A stretch of DNA of 64,000 nt, from positions 992,001-1,056,000 of the forward strand of contig JAQJVL010000152.1 in NCBI GenBank assembly GCA_035578905.1. Reading direction: 5' to 3'. Shown one piece after another: positions 10,659-23,323 of this stretch (within the stretch, counting starts at the first letter, position 1; each line of letters begins with the position of its first letter). This DNA comes from Stictocephala bisonia. Taxonomy: Eukaryota; Arthropoda; Insecta; Hemiptera; Membracidae. A program made the position numbers and the translations under genes. The notes below the pieces were generated by a model, which had not been told where the DNA came from, did no database searches, and worked only from the letters and a program-made list of their open reading frames with translations.

Positions 10659-13600
10659 GTGCCATTCGATAGGTGCAGAACGTTTAGTGGACCAGTCAGT
10701 GCCATTCGATAGGTGCAGAACGTTTAGTGGACCAGTCAGTGGCATTCGGTAGGTGAAGAACGTTTAGTGGACCAGTCAGTGGCATTCGGTAGGTGAAGAA
10801 TGTTTAGTGGACCAGTCAGTGCCATTCGGTAGGTGAAGAACGTTTAGTGGACCAGTCAGTGCCATTCGGTAGGTGAAGAACGTTTAGTGGACCAGTCAGT
10901 GCTATTCGGTAGGTGAAGAACGTTTAGTGGACCAGTCAGTGCCATTCGATAGGTGCAGAACGTTTAGTGGACCAGTCAGTGCCATTCGGTAGGTGAAGAA
11001 CGTTTAGTGGACCAGTCAGTGCCATTCGATAGGTGCAGAACGTTTAGTGGACCAGTCAGTGCCATTCGGTAGGTGAAGAACGTTTAATGGACCAGTCAGT
11101 GCCATTCGGTAGGTGAAGAACGTTTAGTGGACCAGTCAGTGCCATTCGGTAGGTGAAGAACGTTTAGTGGACCAGTCAGTGCTATTCGGTAGGTGAAGAA
11201 CGTTTAGTGGACCAGTCAGTGCTATTCGGTAGGTGAAGAACGTTTAGTGGACCAGTCAGTGCTATTCGGTAGGTGCAGAACGTTTAATGGACCAGTCAGT
11301 GCCATTCGGTAGGTGAAGAACGTTTAGTGGACTAGTCAGTGCTATTCGATAGGTGCAGAACGTTTAGTGGACCAGTCAGTGCCATTCGGTAGGTGAAGAA
11401 CGTTTAATGGACCAGTCAGTGCCATTCGGTAGGTGAAGAACGTTTAGTGGACCAGTCAGTGCCATTCGGTAGGTGAAGAACGTTTAGTGGACCAGTCAGT
11501 GCTATTCGGTAGGTGAAGAACGTTTAGTGGACCAGTCAGTGCTATTCGGTAGGTGAAGAACGTTTAGTGGACCAGTCAGTGCTATTCGGTAGGTGAAGAA
11601 CGTTTAATGAACCAGTCAGTGCCATTCGATAGGTGCAGAACGTTTAATGGACCAGTCAGTGCCATTCGATAGGTGCAGAACGTTTAGTGAACCAGTCAGT
11701 GCTATTCGGTAGGTGAAGAACGTTTAGTGAACCAGTCAGAGCTATTCGGTAGGTGAAGAACGTTTAGTGGACCAGTCAGTGCTATTCGGTAGGTGAAGAA
11801 CGTTTAGTGGACCAGTCAGTGCCATTCGGTAGGTGAAGAACGTTTAGTGGACCAGTCAGTTCCATTCGGTAGGTGAAGAACGTTTAGTGGACCAGTCAGT
11901 ACCATTCGATAGGTGCAGAACGTTTAGTGAACCAGTCAGTGCCATTCGGTAGGTGAAGAACGTTTAGTGGACCAGTCAGTACCATTCGATAGGTGCAGAA
12001 CGTTTAGTGGACCAGTCAGTGCTATTCGGTAGGTGAAGAACGTTTAGTGGACCAGTCAGTGCCATTCGGTAGGTGAAGAACGTTTAATGGACCAGTCAGT
12101 GCCATTCGGTAGGTGAAGAACGATTAGTGGACCAGTCAGTGCCATTCGGTAGGTGAAGAACGTTTAGTGGACCAGTCAGTGCCATTCGGTAGGTGAAGAA
12201 CGTTTAGTGGACCAGTCAGTGCCATTCGGTAGGTGAAGAACGTTTAATGGACCAGTCAGTGCCATTCGGTAGGTGAAGAACGTTTAGTGGACTAGTCAGT
12301 GCTATTCGGTAGGTGCAGAACGTTTAGTGGACCAGTCAGTGCCATTCGGTAGGTGAAGAACGTTTAGTGGACTAGTCAGTGCTATTCGATAGGTGCAGAA
12401 CGTTTAGTGGACCAGTCAGTGCCATTCGGTAGGTGAAGAACGTTTAATGGACCAGTCAGTGCCATTCGGTAGGTGAAGAACGTTTAGTGGACCAGTCAGT
12501 GCCATTCGGTAGGTGAAGAACGTTTAGTGGACCAGTCAGTGCTATTCGGTAGGTGAAGAACGTTTAGTGGACCAGTCAGTGCCTATTCGGTAGGTGAAGA
12601 ACGTTTAGTGGACCAGTCAGTGCTATTCGGTAGGTGAAGAACGTTTAGTGGACCAGTCAGTGCTATTCGGTAGGTGAAGAACGTTTAGTGGACCAGTCAG
12701 TGCCATTCGGTAGGTGCAGAACGTTTAGTGGACCAGTCAGTGCCATTCGGTAGGTGAAGAACGTTTAGTGGACCAGTCAGTGCCATTCGGTAGGTGCAGA
12801 ACGTTTAGTGGACCAGTCAGTGCCATTCGGTAGGTGAAGAACGTTTAGTGGACCAGTCAGTGCTATTCGGTAGGTGAAGAACGTTTAGTGGACCAGTCAG
12901 TTCCATTCGGTAGGTGAAGAACGTTTAGTGAACCAGTCAGTGCTATTCGGTAGGTGAAGAACGTTTAGTGACCAGTCAGTGCCATTCGGTAGGTGAAGAA
13001 CGTTTAGTGGACCAGTCAGTGCCATTCGGTAGGTGAAGAACGTTTAGTGAACCAGTCAGTGCTATTCGGTAGGTGAAGAACGTTTAATGAACCAGTCAGT
13101 GCCATTCGATAGGTGCAGAACGTTTAGTGAACCAGTCAGTGCTATTCGGTAGGTGAAGAACGTGTAGTGAACCAGTCAGAGCTATTCGGTAGGTGAAGAA
13201 CGTTTAGTGGACCAGTCAGTGCTATTCGGTAGGTGAAGAACGTTTAGTGGACCAGTCAGTGCCATTCGGTAGGTGAAGAACGTTTAGTGGACCAGTCAGT
13301 TCCATTCGGTAGGTGAAGAACGTTTAGTGGACCAGTCAGTACCATTCGATAGGTGCAGAACGTTTAGTGAACCAGTCAGTGCCATTCGGTAGGTGAAGAA
13401 CGTTTAGTGGACCAGTCAGTACCATTCGATAGGTGCAGAACGTTTAGTGAACCAGTCAGTGCTATTCGGTAGGTGAAGAACGTTTAGTGGACCAGTCAGT
13501 GCCATTCGGTAGGTGAAGAACGTTTAGTGGACCAGTCAGTTCCATTCGGTAGGTGAAGAACGTTTAGTGGACCAGTCAGTACCATTCGATAGGTGCAGAA

Positions 13601-16600
13601 CGTTTAGTGAACCAGTCAGTGCCATTCGGTAGGTGAAGAACGTTTAGTGGACCAGTCAGTACCATTCGATAGGTGCAGAACGTTTAGTGGACCAGTCAGT
13701 GCTATTCGGTAGGTGAAGAACGTTTAGTGGACCAGTCAGTGCCATTCGGTAGGTGAAGAACGTTTAATGGACCAGTCAGTGCCATTCGGTAGGTGAAGAA
13801 CGTTTAGTGAACCAGTCAGTGCTATTCGGTAGGTGAAGAACGTTTAATGAACCAGTCAGTGCCATTCGATAGGTGCAGAACGTTTAGTGAACCAGTCAGT
13901 GCTATTCGGTAGGTGAAGAACGTGTAGTGAACCAGTCAGAGCTATTCGGTAGGTGAAGAACGTTTAGTGGACCAGTCAGTGCTATTCGGTAGGTGAAGAA
14001 CGTTTAGTGGACCAGTCAGTGCCATTCGGTAGGTGAAGAACGTTTAGTGGACCAGTCAGTTCCATTCGGTAGGTGAAGAACGTTTAGTGGACCAGTCAGT
14101 ACCATTCGATAGGTGCAGAACGTTTAGTGAACCAGTCAGTGCCATTCGGTAGGTGAAGAACGTTTAGTGGACCAGTCAGTACCATTCGATAGGTGCAGAA
14201 CGTTTAGTGGACCAGTCAGTGCTATTCGGTAGGTGAAGAACGTTTAGTGGACCAGTCAGTGCCATTCGGTAGGTGAAGAACGTTTAATGGACCAGTCAGT
14301 GCCATTCGGTAGGTGAAGAACGTTTAGTGGACCAGTCAGTACCATTCGGTAGGTGAAGAACGTTTAGTGGACCAGTCAGTGCCATTCGGTAGGTGAAGAA
14401 CGTTTAGTGGACCAGTCAGTGCCATTCGGTAGGTGAAGAACGTTTAGTGGACCAGTCAGTGCTATTCGGTAGGTGAAGAACGTTTAGTGGACCAGTCAGT
14501 GCCATTCGGTAGGTGAAGAACGTTTAGTGAACCAGTCAGTGCCATTCGGTAGGTGAAGAACGTTTAGTGAACCAGTCAGTGCTATTCGGTAGGTGAAGAA
14601 CGTTTAGTGGACCAGTCAGTGCCATTCGGTAGGTGAAGAACGTTTAGTGGACCAGTCAGTACCATTCGGTAGGTGAAGAACGTTTAGTGAACCAGTCAGA
14701 GCTATTCGGTAGGTGAAGAACGTTTAGTGGACCAGTCAGTGCTATTCGGTAGGTGAAGAACGTTTAGTGGACCAGTCAGTGCCATTCGATAGGTGCAGAA
14801 CGTTTAGTGGACCAGTCAGTGCCATTCGGTAGGTGAAGAACGTTTAGTGGACCAGTCAGTGCCATTCGATAGGTGCAGAACGTTTAGTGGACCAGTCAGT
14901 GCTATTCGGTAGGTGAAGAACGTTTAGTGGACCAGTCAGTACCATTCGATAGGTGAAGAACGTTTAAGTGGACCAGTCAGTGCCATTCGGTAGGTGCAGA
15001 ACGTTTAGTGGACCAGTCAGTGCCATTCGGTAGGTGAAGAACGTTTAGTGGACCAGTCAGTGCTATTCGGTAGGTGAAGAACGTTTAGTGACCAGTCAGT
15101 GCCATTCGATAGGGTGCAGAACGTTTAGTGGACCAGTCAGTGCCATTCGGTAGGTGAAGAACGTTTAGTGGACCAGTCAGTGCCATTCGATAGGTGCAGA
15201 ACGTTTAGTGGACCAGTCAGTGCCATTCGGTAGGTGAAGAACGTTTAATGGACCAGTCAGTGCCATTCGGTAGGTGAAGAACGTTTAGTGGACCAGTCAG
15301 TGCCATTCGGTAGGTGAAGAACGTTTAGTGGACCAGTCAGTGCTATTCGGTAGGTGAAGAACGTTTAGTGGACCAGTCAGTGCTATTCGGTAGGTGAAGA
15401 ACGTTTAGTGGACCAGTCAGTGCTATTCGGTAGGTGCAGAACGTTTAGTGGACCAGTCAGTGCCATTCGGTAGGTGAAGAACGTTTAGTGGACTAGTCAG
15501 TGCTATTCGATAGGTGCAGAACGTTTAGTGGACCAGTCAGTGCCATTCGGTAGGTGAAGAACGTTTAATGGACCAGTCAGTGCCATTCGATAGGTGAAGA
15601 ACGTTTAGTGGACCAGTCAGTGCCATTCGGTAGGTGAAGAACGTTTAGTGGACCAGTCAGTGCTATTCGGTAGGTGAAGAACGTTTAGTGGACCAGTCAG
15701 TGCTATTCGGTAGGTGAAGAACGTTTAGTGGACCAGTCAGTGCTATTCGGTAGGTGAAGAACGTTTAGTGGACCAGTCAGTGCTATTCGGTAGGTGAAGA
15801 ACGTTTAGTGGACCAGTCAGTGCCATTCGATAGGTGCAGAACGTTTAGTGAACCAGTCAGTGCTATTCGGTAGGTGAAGAACGTTTAGTGGACCAGTCAG
15901 AGCTATTCGGTAGGTGAAGAACGTTTAGTGGACCAGTCAGTGCCATTCGGTAGGTGAAGAACGTTTAGTGGACCAGTCAGTGGCATTCGGTAGATGAAGA
16001 ACGTTTAGTGGACCAGTCAGTGCCATTCGGTAGGTGAAGAACGTTTAGTGGACCAGTCAGTACCATTCGATAGGTGCAGAACGTTTAGTGGACCAGTCAG
16101 TGCCATTCGGTAGGTGAAGAACGTTTAGTGGACCAGTCAGTACCATTCGATAGGTGCAGAACGTTTAGTGGACCAGTCAGTGGCATTCGGTAGGTGAAGA
16201 ACGTTTAGTGGACCAGTCAGTGCCATTCGGTAGGTGAAGAACGTTTAGTGGACCAGTCAGTGCCATTCGGTAGGTGAAGAACGTTTAGTGGACCAGTCAG
16301 TGCCATTCGGTAGGTGAAGAACGTTTAGTGGACCAGTCAGTGCCATTCGGTAGGTGAAGAACGTTTAGTGGACCAGTCAGTGCCATTCGGTAGGTGAAGA
16401 ACGTTTAGTGGACCAGTCAGTGCCATTCGGTAGGTGAAGAACGTTTAGTGGACCTAGTCAGTGCTATTCGGTAGGTGCAGAACGTTTAGTGGACCAGTCA
16501 GTGCCATTCGGTAGGTGAAGAACGTTTAGTGGACCTAGTCAGTGCTATTCGATAGGTGCAGAACGTTTAGTGAACCAGTCAGTGCCATTCGGTAGGTGAA

Positions 16601-19600
16601 GAACGTTTAGTGGACCAGTCAGTGCCATTCGGTAGGTGAAGAACGTTTAGTGGACCAGTCAGTTCCATTCGGTAGGTGAAGAACGTTTAGTGGACCAGTC
16701 AGTGCTATTCGGTAGGTGAAGAACGTTTAGTGGACCAGTCAGTGCTATTCGGTAGGTGAAGAACGTTTAGTGGACCAGTCAGTGCTATTCGGTAGGTGAA
16801 GAACGTTTAGTGGACCAGTCAGTGCTATTCGGTAGGTGAAGAACGTTTAGTGGACCAGTCAGTGCCATTCGGTAGGTGCAGAACGTTTAGTGGACCAGTC
16901 AGTGCCATTCGGTAGGTGAAGAACGTTTAGTGGACCAGTCAGTGCCATTCGGTAGGTGCAGAACGTTTAGTGGACCAGTCAGTGCCATTCGGTAGGTGAA
17001 GAACGTTTAGTGGACCAGTCAGTGCTATTCGGTAGGTGAAGAACGTTTAGTGGACCAGTCAGTTCCATTCGGTAGGTGAAGAACGTTTAGTGAACCAGTC
17101 AGTGCTATTCGGTAGGTGAAGAACGTTTAGTGGACCAGTCAGTGCCATTCGGTAGGTGAAGAACGTTTAGTGGACCAGTCAGTGCCATTCGGTAGGTGAA
17201 GAACGTTTAGTGAACCAGTCAGTGCTATTCGGTAGGTGAAGAACGTTTAATGAACCAGTCAGTGCCATTCGATAGGTGCAGAACGTTTAGTGAACCAGTC
17301 AGTGCTATTCGGTAGGTGAAGAACGTTTAGTGAACCAGTCAGAGCTATTCGGTAGGTGAAGAACGTTTAGTGGACCAGTCAGTGCTATTCGGTAGGTGAA
17401 GAACGTTTAGTGGACCAGTCAGTGCCATTCGGTAGGTGAAGAACGTTTAGTGGACCAGTCAGTTCCATTCGGTAGGTGAAGAACGTTTAGTGGACCAGTC
17501 AGTACCATTCGATAGGTGCAGAACGTTTAGTGAACCAGTCAGTGCCATTCGGTAGGTGAAGAACGTTTAGTGGACCAGTCAGTACCATTCGATAGGTGCA
17601 GAACGTTTAGTGGACCAGTCAGTGCTATTCGGTAGGTGAAGAACGTTTAGTGGACCAGTCAGTGCCATTCGGTAGGTGAAGAACGTTTAATGGACCAGTC
17701 AGTGCCATTCGGTAGGTGAAGAACGTTTAGTGGACCAGTCAGTACCATTCGGTAGGTGAAGAACGTTTAGTGGACCAGTCAGTGCCATTCGGTAGGTGAA
17801 GAACGTTTAGTGGACCAGTCAGTGCCATTCGGTAGGTGAAGAACGTTTAGTGGACCAGTCAGTGCTATTCGGTAGGTGAAGAACGTTTAGTGGACCAGTC
17901 AGTGCCATTCGGTAGGTGAAGAACGTTTAGTGAACCAGTCAGTGCCATTCGGTAGGTGAAGAACGTTTAGTGAACCAGTCAGTGCTATTCGGTAGGTGAA
18001 GAACGTTTAGTGGACCAGTCAGTGCCATTAGGTAGGTGAAGAACGTTTAGTGGACCAGTCAGTACCATTCGGTAGGTGAAGAACGTTTAGTGAACCAGTC
18101 AGAGCTATTCGGTAGGTGAAGAACGTTTAGTGGACCAGTCAGTGCTATTCGGTAGGTGAAGAACGTTTAGTGGACCAGTCAGTGCCATTCGATAGGTGCA
18201 GAACGTTTAGTGGACCAGTCAGTGCCATTCGGTAGGTGAAGAACGTTTAGTGGACCAGTCAGTGCCATTCGATAGGTGCAGAACGTTTAGTGGACCAGTC
18301 AGTGCTATTCGGTAGGTGAAGAACGTTTAGTGGACCAGTCAGTACCATTCGATAGGTGAAGAACGTTTAATGGACCAGTCAGTACCATTCGATAGGTGCA
18401 GAACGTTTAGTGGACCAGTCAGTGCTATTCGGTAGGTGAAGAACGTTTAGTGGACCAGTCAGTGCCATTCGGTAGGTGAAGAACGTTTAATGGACCAGTC
18501 AGTACCATTCGATAGGTGCAGAACGTTTAGTGAACCAGTCAGTGCTATTCGGTAGGTGAAGAACGTTTAGTGGACCAGTCAGTGCCATTCGGTAGGTGAA
18601 GAACGTTTAGTGGACCAGTCAGTGGCATTCGGTAGGTGAAGAACGTTTAATGGACCAGTCAGTGCCATTCGGTAGGTGAAGAACGTTTAGTGGACTAGTC
18701 AGTGCTATTCGGTAGGTGAAGAACGTTTAGTGGACCAGTCAGTGCCATTCGGTAGGTGAAGAACGTTTAGTGGACCAGTCAGTGCCATTCGGTAGGTGAA
18801 GAACGTTTAGTGAACCAGTCAGTGTCATTCGATAGGTGAAGAACGTTTAGTGAACCAGTCAGTGCCATTCGGTAGGTGAAGAACGTTTAGTGGACCAGTC
18901 AGTGCCATTAGGTAGGTGAAGAACGTTTAGTGGACCAGTCAGTGCCATTCGATAGGTGATGAACGTTTAGTGGACCAGTCAGTGGCATTCGGTAGGTGAA
19001 GAATGTTTAGTGGACCAGTCAGTGCCATTCGGTAGGTGAAGAACGTTTAGTGGACCAGTCAGTGGCATTCGGTAGGTGAAGAATGTTTAGTGGACCAGTC
19101 AGTGCCATTCGGTAGGTGAAGAACGTTTAGTGGACCAGTCAGTGCTATTCGATATGTGAAGAACGTTTAGTGGACCAGTCAGTGGCATTCGGTAGGTGAA
19201 GAACGTTTAGTGGACCAGTCAGTGCCATTCGGTAGGTGAAGAACGTTTAGTGGACCAGTCAGTGCCATTCGGTAGGTGAAGAACGTTTAGTGGACCAGTC
19301 AGTACCATTCGATAGGTGATGAACGTTTAGTGGACCAGTCAGTGCCATTCGGTAGGTGAAGAATGTTTAGTGGACCAGTCAGTGCCATTCGGTAGGTGAA
19401 GAACGTTTAGTGGACCAGTCAGTGCTATTCGATATGTGAAGAACGTTTAGTGGACCAGTCAGTGCTATTCGATAGGTGAAGAACGTTTAGTGGACCAGTC
19501 AGTGCTATTCGGTAGGTGAAGAACGTTTAGTGGACCAGTCAGTGCTATTCGGTAGGTGAAGAACGTTTAGTGGACCAGTCAGTGCTATTCGATAGGTGAA

Positions 19601-20430
19601 GAACGTTTAGTGGACCAGTCAGTGCTATTCGGTAGGTGAAGAACGTTTAGTGGACCAGTCAGTTTTATTCGATAGGTGAAGAACGTTTAGTGGACCAGTC
19701 AGTGCCATTCGGTAGGTGAAGAACGTTTAGTGGACCAGTCAATGCTATTCGATAGGTGAAGAACGTTTAGTGGACCAGTCAGTGCTATTCGGTAGGTGAA
19801 GAACGTTTAGTGGACCAGTCAGTGTTATTCGATAGGTGAAGAACGTTTAGTGGACCAGTCAGTGCCATTCGGTAGGTGAAGAACGTTTAGTGGACCAGTC
19901 AGTGCCATTCGGTAGGTGAAGAACGTTTAGTGGACCAGTCAGTACCATTCGATAGGTGATGAACGTTTAGTGGACCAGTCAGTGCCATTCGGTAGGTGAA
20001 GAATGTTTAGTGGACCAGTCAGTGCCATTCGGTAGGTGAAGAACGTTTAGTGGACCAGTCAGTGCTATTCGATATGTGAAGAACGTTTAGTGGACCAGTC
20101 AGTGCTATTCGATAGGTGAAGAACGTTTAGTGGACCAGTCAGTGCTATTCGGTAGGTGAAGAACGTTTAGTGGACCAGTCAGTGCTATTCGGTAGGTGAA
20201 GAACGTTTAGTGGACCAGTCAGTGCTATTCGATAGGTGAAGAACGTTTAGTGGACCAGTCAGTGCTATTCGGTAGGTGAAGAACGTTTAGTGGACCAGTC
20301 AGTGTTATTCGATAGGTGAAGAACGTTTAGTGGACCAGTCAGTGCTATTCGATATGTGAAGAACGTTTAGTGGACCAGTCAATGCTATTCGATAGGTGAA
20401 GAACGTTTAGTGGACCTGTCAGTGCCATTC
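10659..20430. repeat. Large 40-bp satellite array, about 244 copies
   Basis: The period is exactly 40 bases over nearly 9.8 kb, broken only by rare one-base indels (for example near 12582, 12971, 14966, 15111, 16454 and 16534). The unit core is GGTAGGTGAAGAACGTTTAG, flanked by GTGGACCAGTCAGTGCCATT. Variable sites fall into linked types: GCCATTCGGT, GCTATTCGGT, ACCATTCGAT followed by GTGCAG, and TCCATTCGGT. The array has higher-order structure. A rare variant (TCAGAGCTATT) recurs at spacings of 36, 19, 19, 30, 36 and 19 units. The right end contains a 16-unit (640-base) direct duplication (19301-19940 against 19941 onward). The array ends abruptly at GCCATTCTGAATCAGTC. No open frame runs through it because 40 is not a multiple of three. 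Confidence 0.98.
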
Positions 20431-21487
20431 TGAATCAGTCAGTACACAGTTTGTTAACAAGTTGCATTACAAATACAGTTGTAATTTATTGTTTATACAC
20501 AAAACCAGATATCGTCCTGCAGAAATTAATGTTGCAATTTTGGGGAATTGAAAATAGTTTGTCAGTTAGAGGATTTCTTTCTGCAGCCATCTCTTTTGTT
20601 CTGCGACAATGTCGCCCTGTCACACGTTATTCTGCTTTGGGTCTTTTAATTATCTAACAGTGTTTACTATAACTCATTATAATAATAAATTCGAACCGTA
20701 CAGTCGAAATAAACAGCTTGTTTTAGCCTGCTGACGGTAAGATTTTGTCTGCTACAGGGGCTGTCGACTTTTAGCTGTGGCTCGGCTGTTTGAGAGACGG
20801 CTATTTCACACGGTATGCGTGGGAATGGACATCCTGGATGTCCATGGACGTCTACCAATTCACACTGGTTCTATACTCTATCCAAGCTGGGAAGGTGGCT
20901 GAAGATTTAAGGAACCGCACACACACGCACATTGGCAGGCCCATTACAGTTGGCTATGCCACCTGCCTAATTCACACATTTTACTAAAATTAATTGCAAA
21001 AGTGATCTTTTAATGTTATTCTCATTTTGAATTCTAATTGCAATTTCATTCAAAATACTCCCAAACACTATATAATTATGTTAATTTTAACATAATGATA
21101 AGAATAAAGTGATAAGTGAAGTAAAAAACGCGAGAATTACTTCGTGCTTGGACTTATTTTCAATTAAATATTATGTAGAGAGCAATAATCAATATATTTG
21201 AGACTTGAAATTTAATTTTAATGAAATGTACAGAACTGTATTTATTGTCACTCAGGACGAGTCTGTCTGTCTGTGTCCCTTCACCTTCCTTGCTTGTCAG
21301 GATATAAATTAGTTGTGATCGTTGTTTACAAGGTTTTTTGTAGTGCTGCTCGTACTAAAGTGTTTTGAAGTTCACTGGTACGATGACAGTGCCAGTAGTG
21401 AAGACTAAGCACTGTTGTACAGTGTTTGTAATAGATGGCTTGAGATCACCTATAAAGAAGAAATGTAAGACGTTTGGGGACCTGTAG
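20431..21487. other. No recognised feature
   Basis: Unique-looking sequence with short open frames on both strands (63-68 codons) that match nothing I recognise. 20740-20960 is somewhat richer in GC. Confidence 0.5.
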
Positions 21488-22285
21488 TTAAGAGTCTGCA
21501 GAGGTTGTCGGCCATGTTGGTTTTAATCCCATAAGAACAATTTTATTTGCGTATCCATATCTTTTCGTCATTTATTGATAGTTTTTTAATTAGCATAATA
21601 CGTGTTGGTACATATACAGTACAAGTAAACGTCACACAACACAAATTTATTACAATATAAGCACAAAATGCACAAATACAATACAAGCACAAAATGCACA
21701 AATATTATGGTGATCGATTTCGGTGAACCACGCTCACCTTCCTCAGACCAGAGGGATTCACAAAAGAATCAATTTTTGATTTTTGATTCTTTTGTGAATC
21801 CCTCTGGTCTGAGGAAGGTGAGCGTGGTTCACCGAAATCGATCACCATAATATTTGTGCATTTTGTGCATGTATTGTAGTATATTTGTACATTTTGTGCT
21901 TATATTGTAATAAATTTGTGTTGTGTGACGTTTACTTGTCATTTATTGACCAAAGTTTGTGTATGAGGTGTCATTTTAAATGTTATCATATTGCGCGTTG
22001 GGTTTGTTTTTCATATTTTGAATAGATATGCCTAGTTTTTAAATATAGCTGAAAATAAAAACTTCGACCTAAATATTTTTTACATTTTTTCTAATAAACT
22101 AATTAGAAATTCACTAAGCAATTCCAACGTGCAATTTTATTCTTGATCACACGGAATTTATTCGGAGAAAATCCGTTTAAAAATAACTTTATAATTGGGA
22201 TACGCGTTATAATATGTCCGGTTCCAAAATAATTGTTCTTATAAGATTAAAACCAACATGGCCGACAGCCTCTGCATACTCTTAA
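21488..22285. mobile_element. Nested fold-back element, about 800 bp
   Basis: The outer arms 21488-21542 and 22231-22285 are reverse complements with a few mismatches and contain GTCGGCCATGTTGGTTTTAA on the left. Inside them, 21605-21777 and about 21783-21945 form a second inverted repeat that is nearly perfect for about 160 bases (left arm TGATCGATTTCGGTGAACCA; right arm TGGTTCACCGAAATCGATCA), closing on a very short loop. The arms also contain short direct repeats of GCACAAAATGCACAAATA. The structure suits a non-autonomous fold-back transposon, or one such element inserted in another. The 60-codon frame at 21668-21850 just reads through the hairpin. Confidence 0.85.
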
Positions 22286-22649
22286 TACAAGATTTTAAAT
22301 CATATAATGTCAGGTTCTAGAGGTATTTGAGATTAAAGAAGATTAAGATAGAAGAATGAAATGTTGTCATAATTAACCGTAAGATTGCAAAAATTATACC
22401 TATTTTAGGGAAGCTATTACCTAAGTCGGTAGAGAATGCAGTTTTTTTAGGCAAATAAATCTAAAAACACAGTAGACCACAGTAAATACAAACACATTAG
22501 CGAAGCTTACTCTTGAGAAAATTGATTACTGCTCGACGCTAGCGATCCTAGCGGTCGTATCCGCAGAGCTACGACATTTCTCCGCTTACAGCGCCAGTTG
22601 TTTGCTAAACCACCGCTAGGATCACTTGGTTGGCAAGTAAAACTAACCT
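22286..22649. other. No recognised feature
   Basis: AT-rich with a small GC-richer patch at 22530-22625 that carries imperfect inverted words (GCTAGCGATCCTAGCGG, CCGCTAGGATCAC). No gene is recognised. Confidence 0.45.
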
Positions 22650-22860
22650 CTGAGCTTTGCTACTTAGTGTTTTTACTATACTGTGGTAGACCTACACAGT
22701 TTACACTAAAATGTAAAAAAACAATACTGAAATTAAAACAAAAAATACTATTTACACTCAATACAGGCTACAATATTTTAAAACAAACAAAATACGGAAA
22801 TTCAAACGAAATATGCTATTTCACTTACTTAATATTTAACCTTTTTCTCTTACAAAATTA
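22650..22860. repeat. Dispersed repeat fragment, partner of 61700-61900
   Basis: 22758-22835 (AGGCTACAATATTTTAAAAC, then ACAAAATACGGAAATTCAAA, ATGCTATTTCACTTA) matches 61830-61900 (AGGCTGCAATATCCTAAAAC, then ACAAAATATGGAAATTAAAA, ATGCTATTTCACTTA) at roughly 85 percent by eye. At the right-hand locus this block joins directly to the longer dispersed repeat. Here the two parts are about 2.7 kb apart with other DNA, including a fold-back element, between them. Confidence 0.7.
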
Positions 22861-23323
22861 GCCTGACCCAATAATACGAATTTTCCTCAATAGATAATTT
22901 TTCTTTGTCCTCAATAGTAAAAAGCTTCAAATATTAATTGCAGTTGAAAAAATGTTTATGTCATAATATATATTATATCATAAGACATATTATATTAACT
23001 GTCACAATTAGATAGCCAATAATATATACTTTTATTCGGTATAATTCATTCAATGTTATGTCACTATCTTTATATTTAAAACACGATATGAAGCAGAAAA
23101 GTGCAGTTGGACGCTCGTACGTAATGCAAACATTTTAATACAAGTTAGTAGTGCTCGGGCGAGTCTATGGTTATAAATATTGGACTGTATATTATTATGT
23201 TTATTTGTGTTAAATATATTATTTGAAAATGCAGTATATGTTTTGGTGCTGCTCTTGTTGAACTGAGAGTATATAAATTAAATTTTAAAAAAAGAACAAA
23301 AAATTGCAATATTCTCATTTATA

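Noticed and set aside
10659..20430. CRISPR array
   Set aside because: Direct tandem repetition without unique spacers, in an animal genome. The same reasoning applies to every other regular array here.
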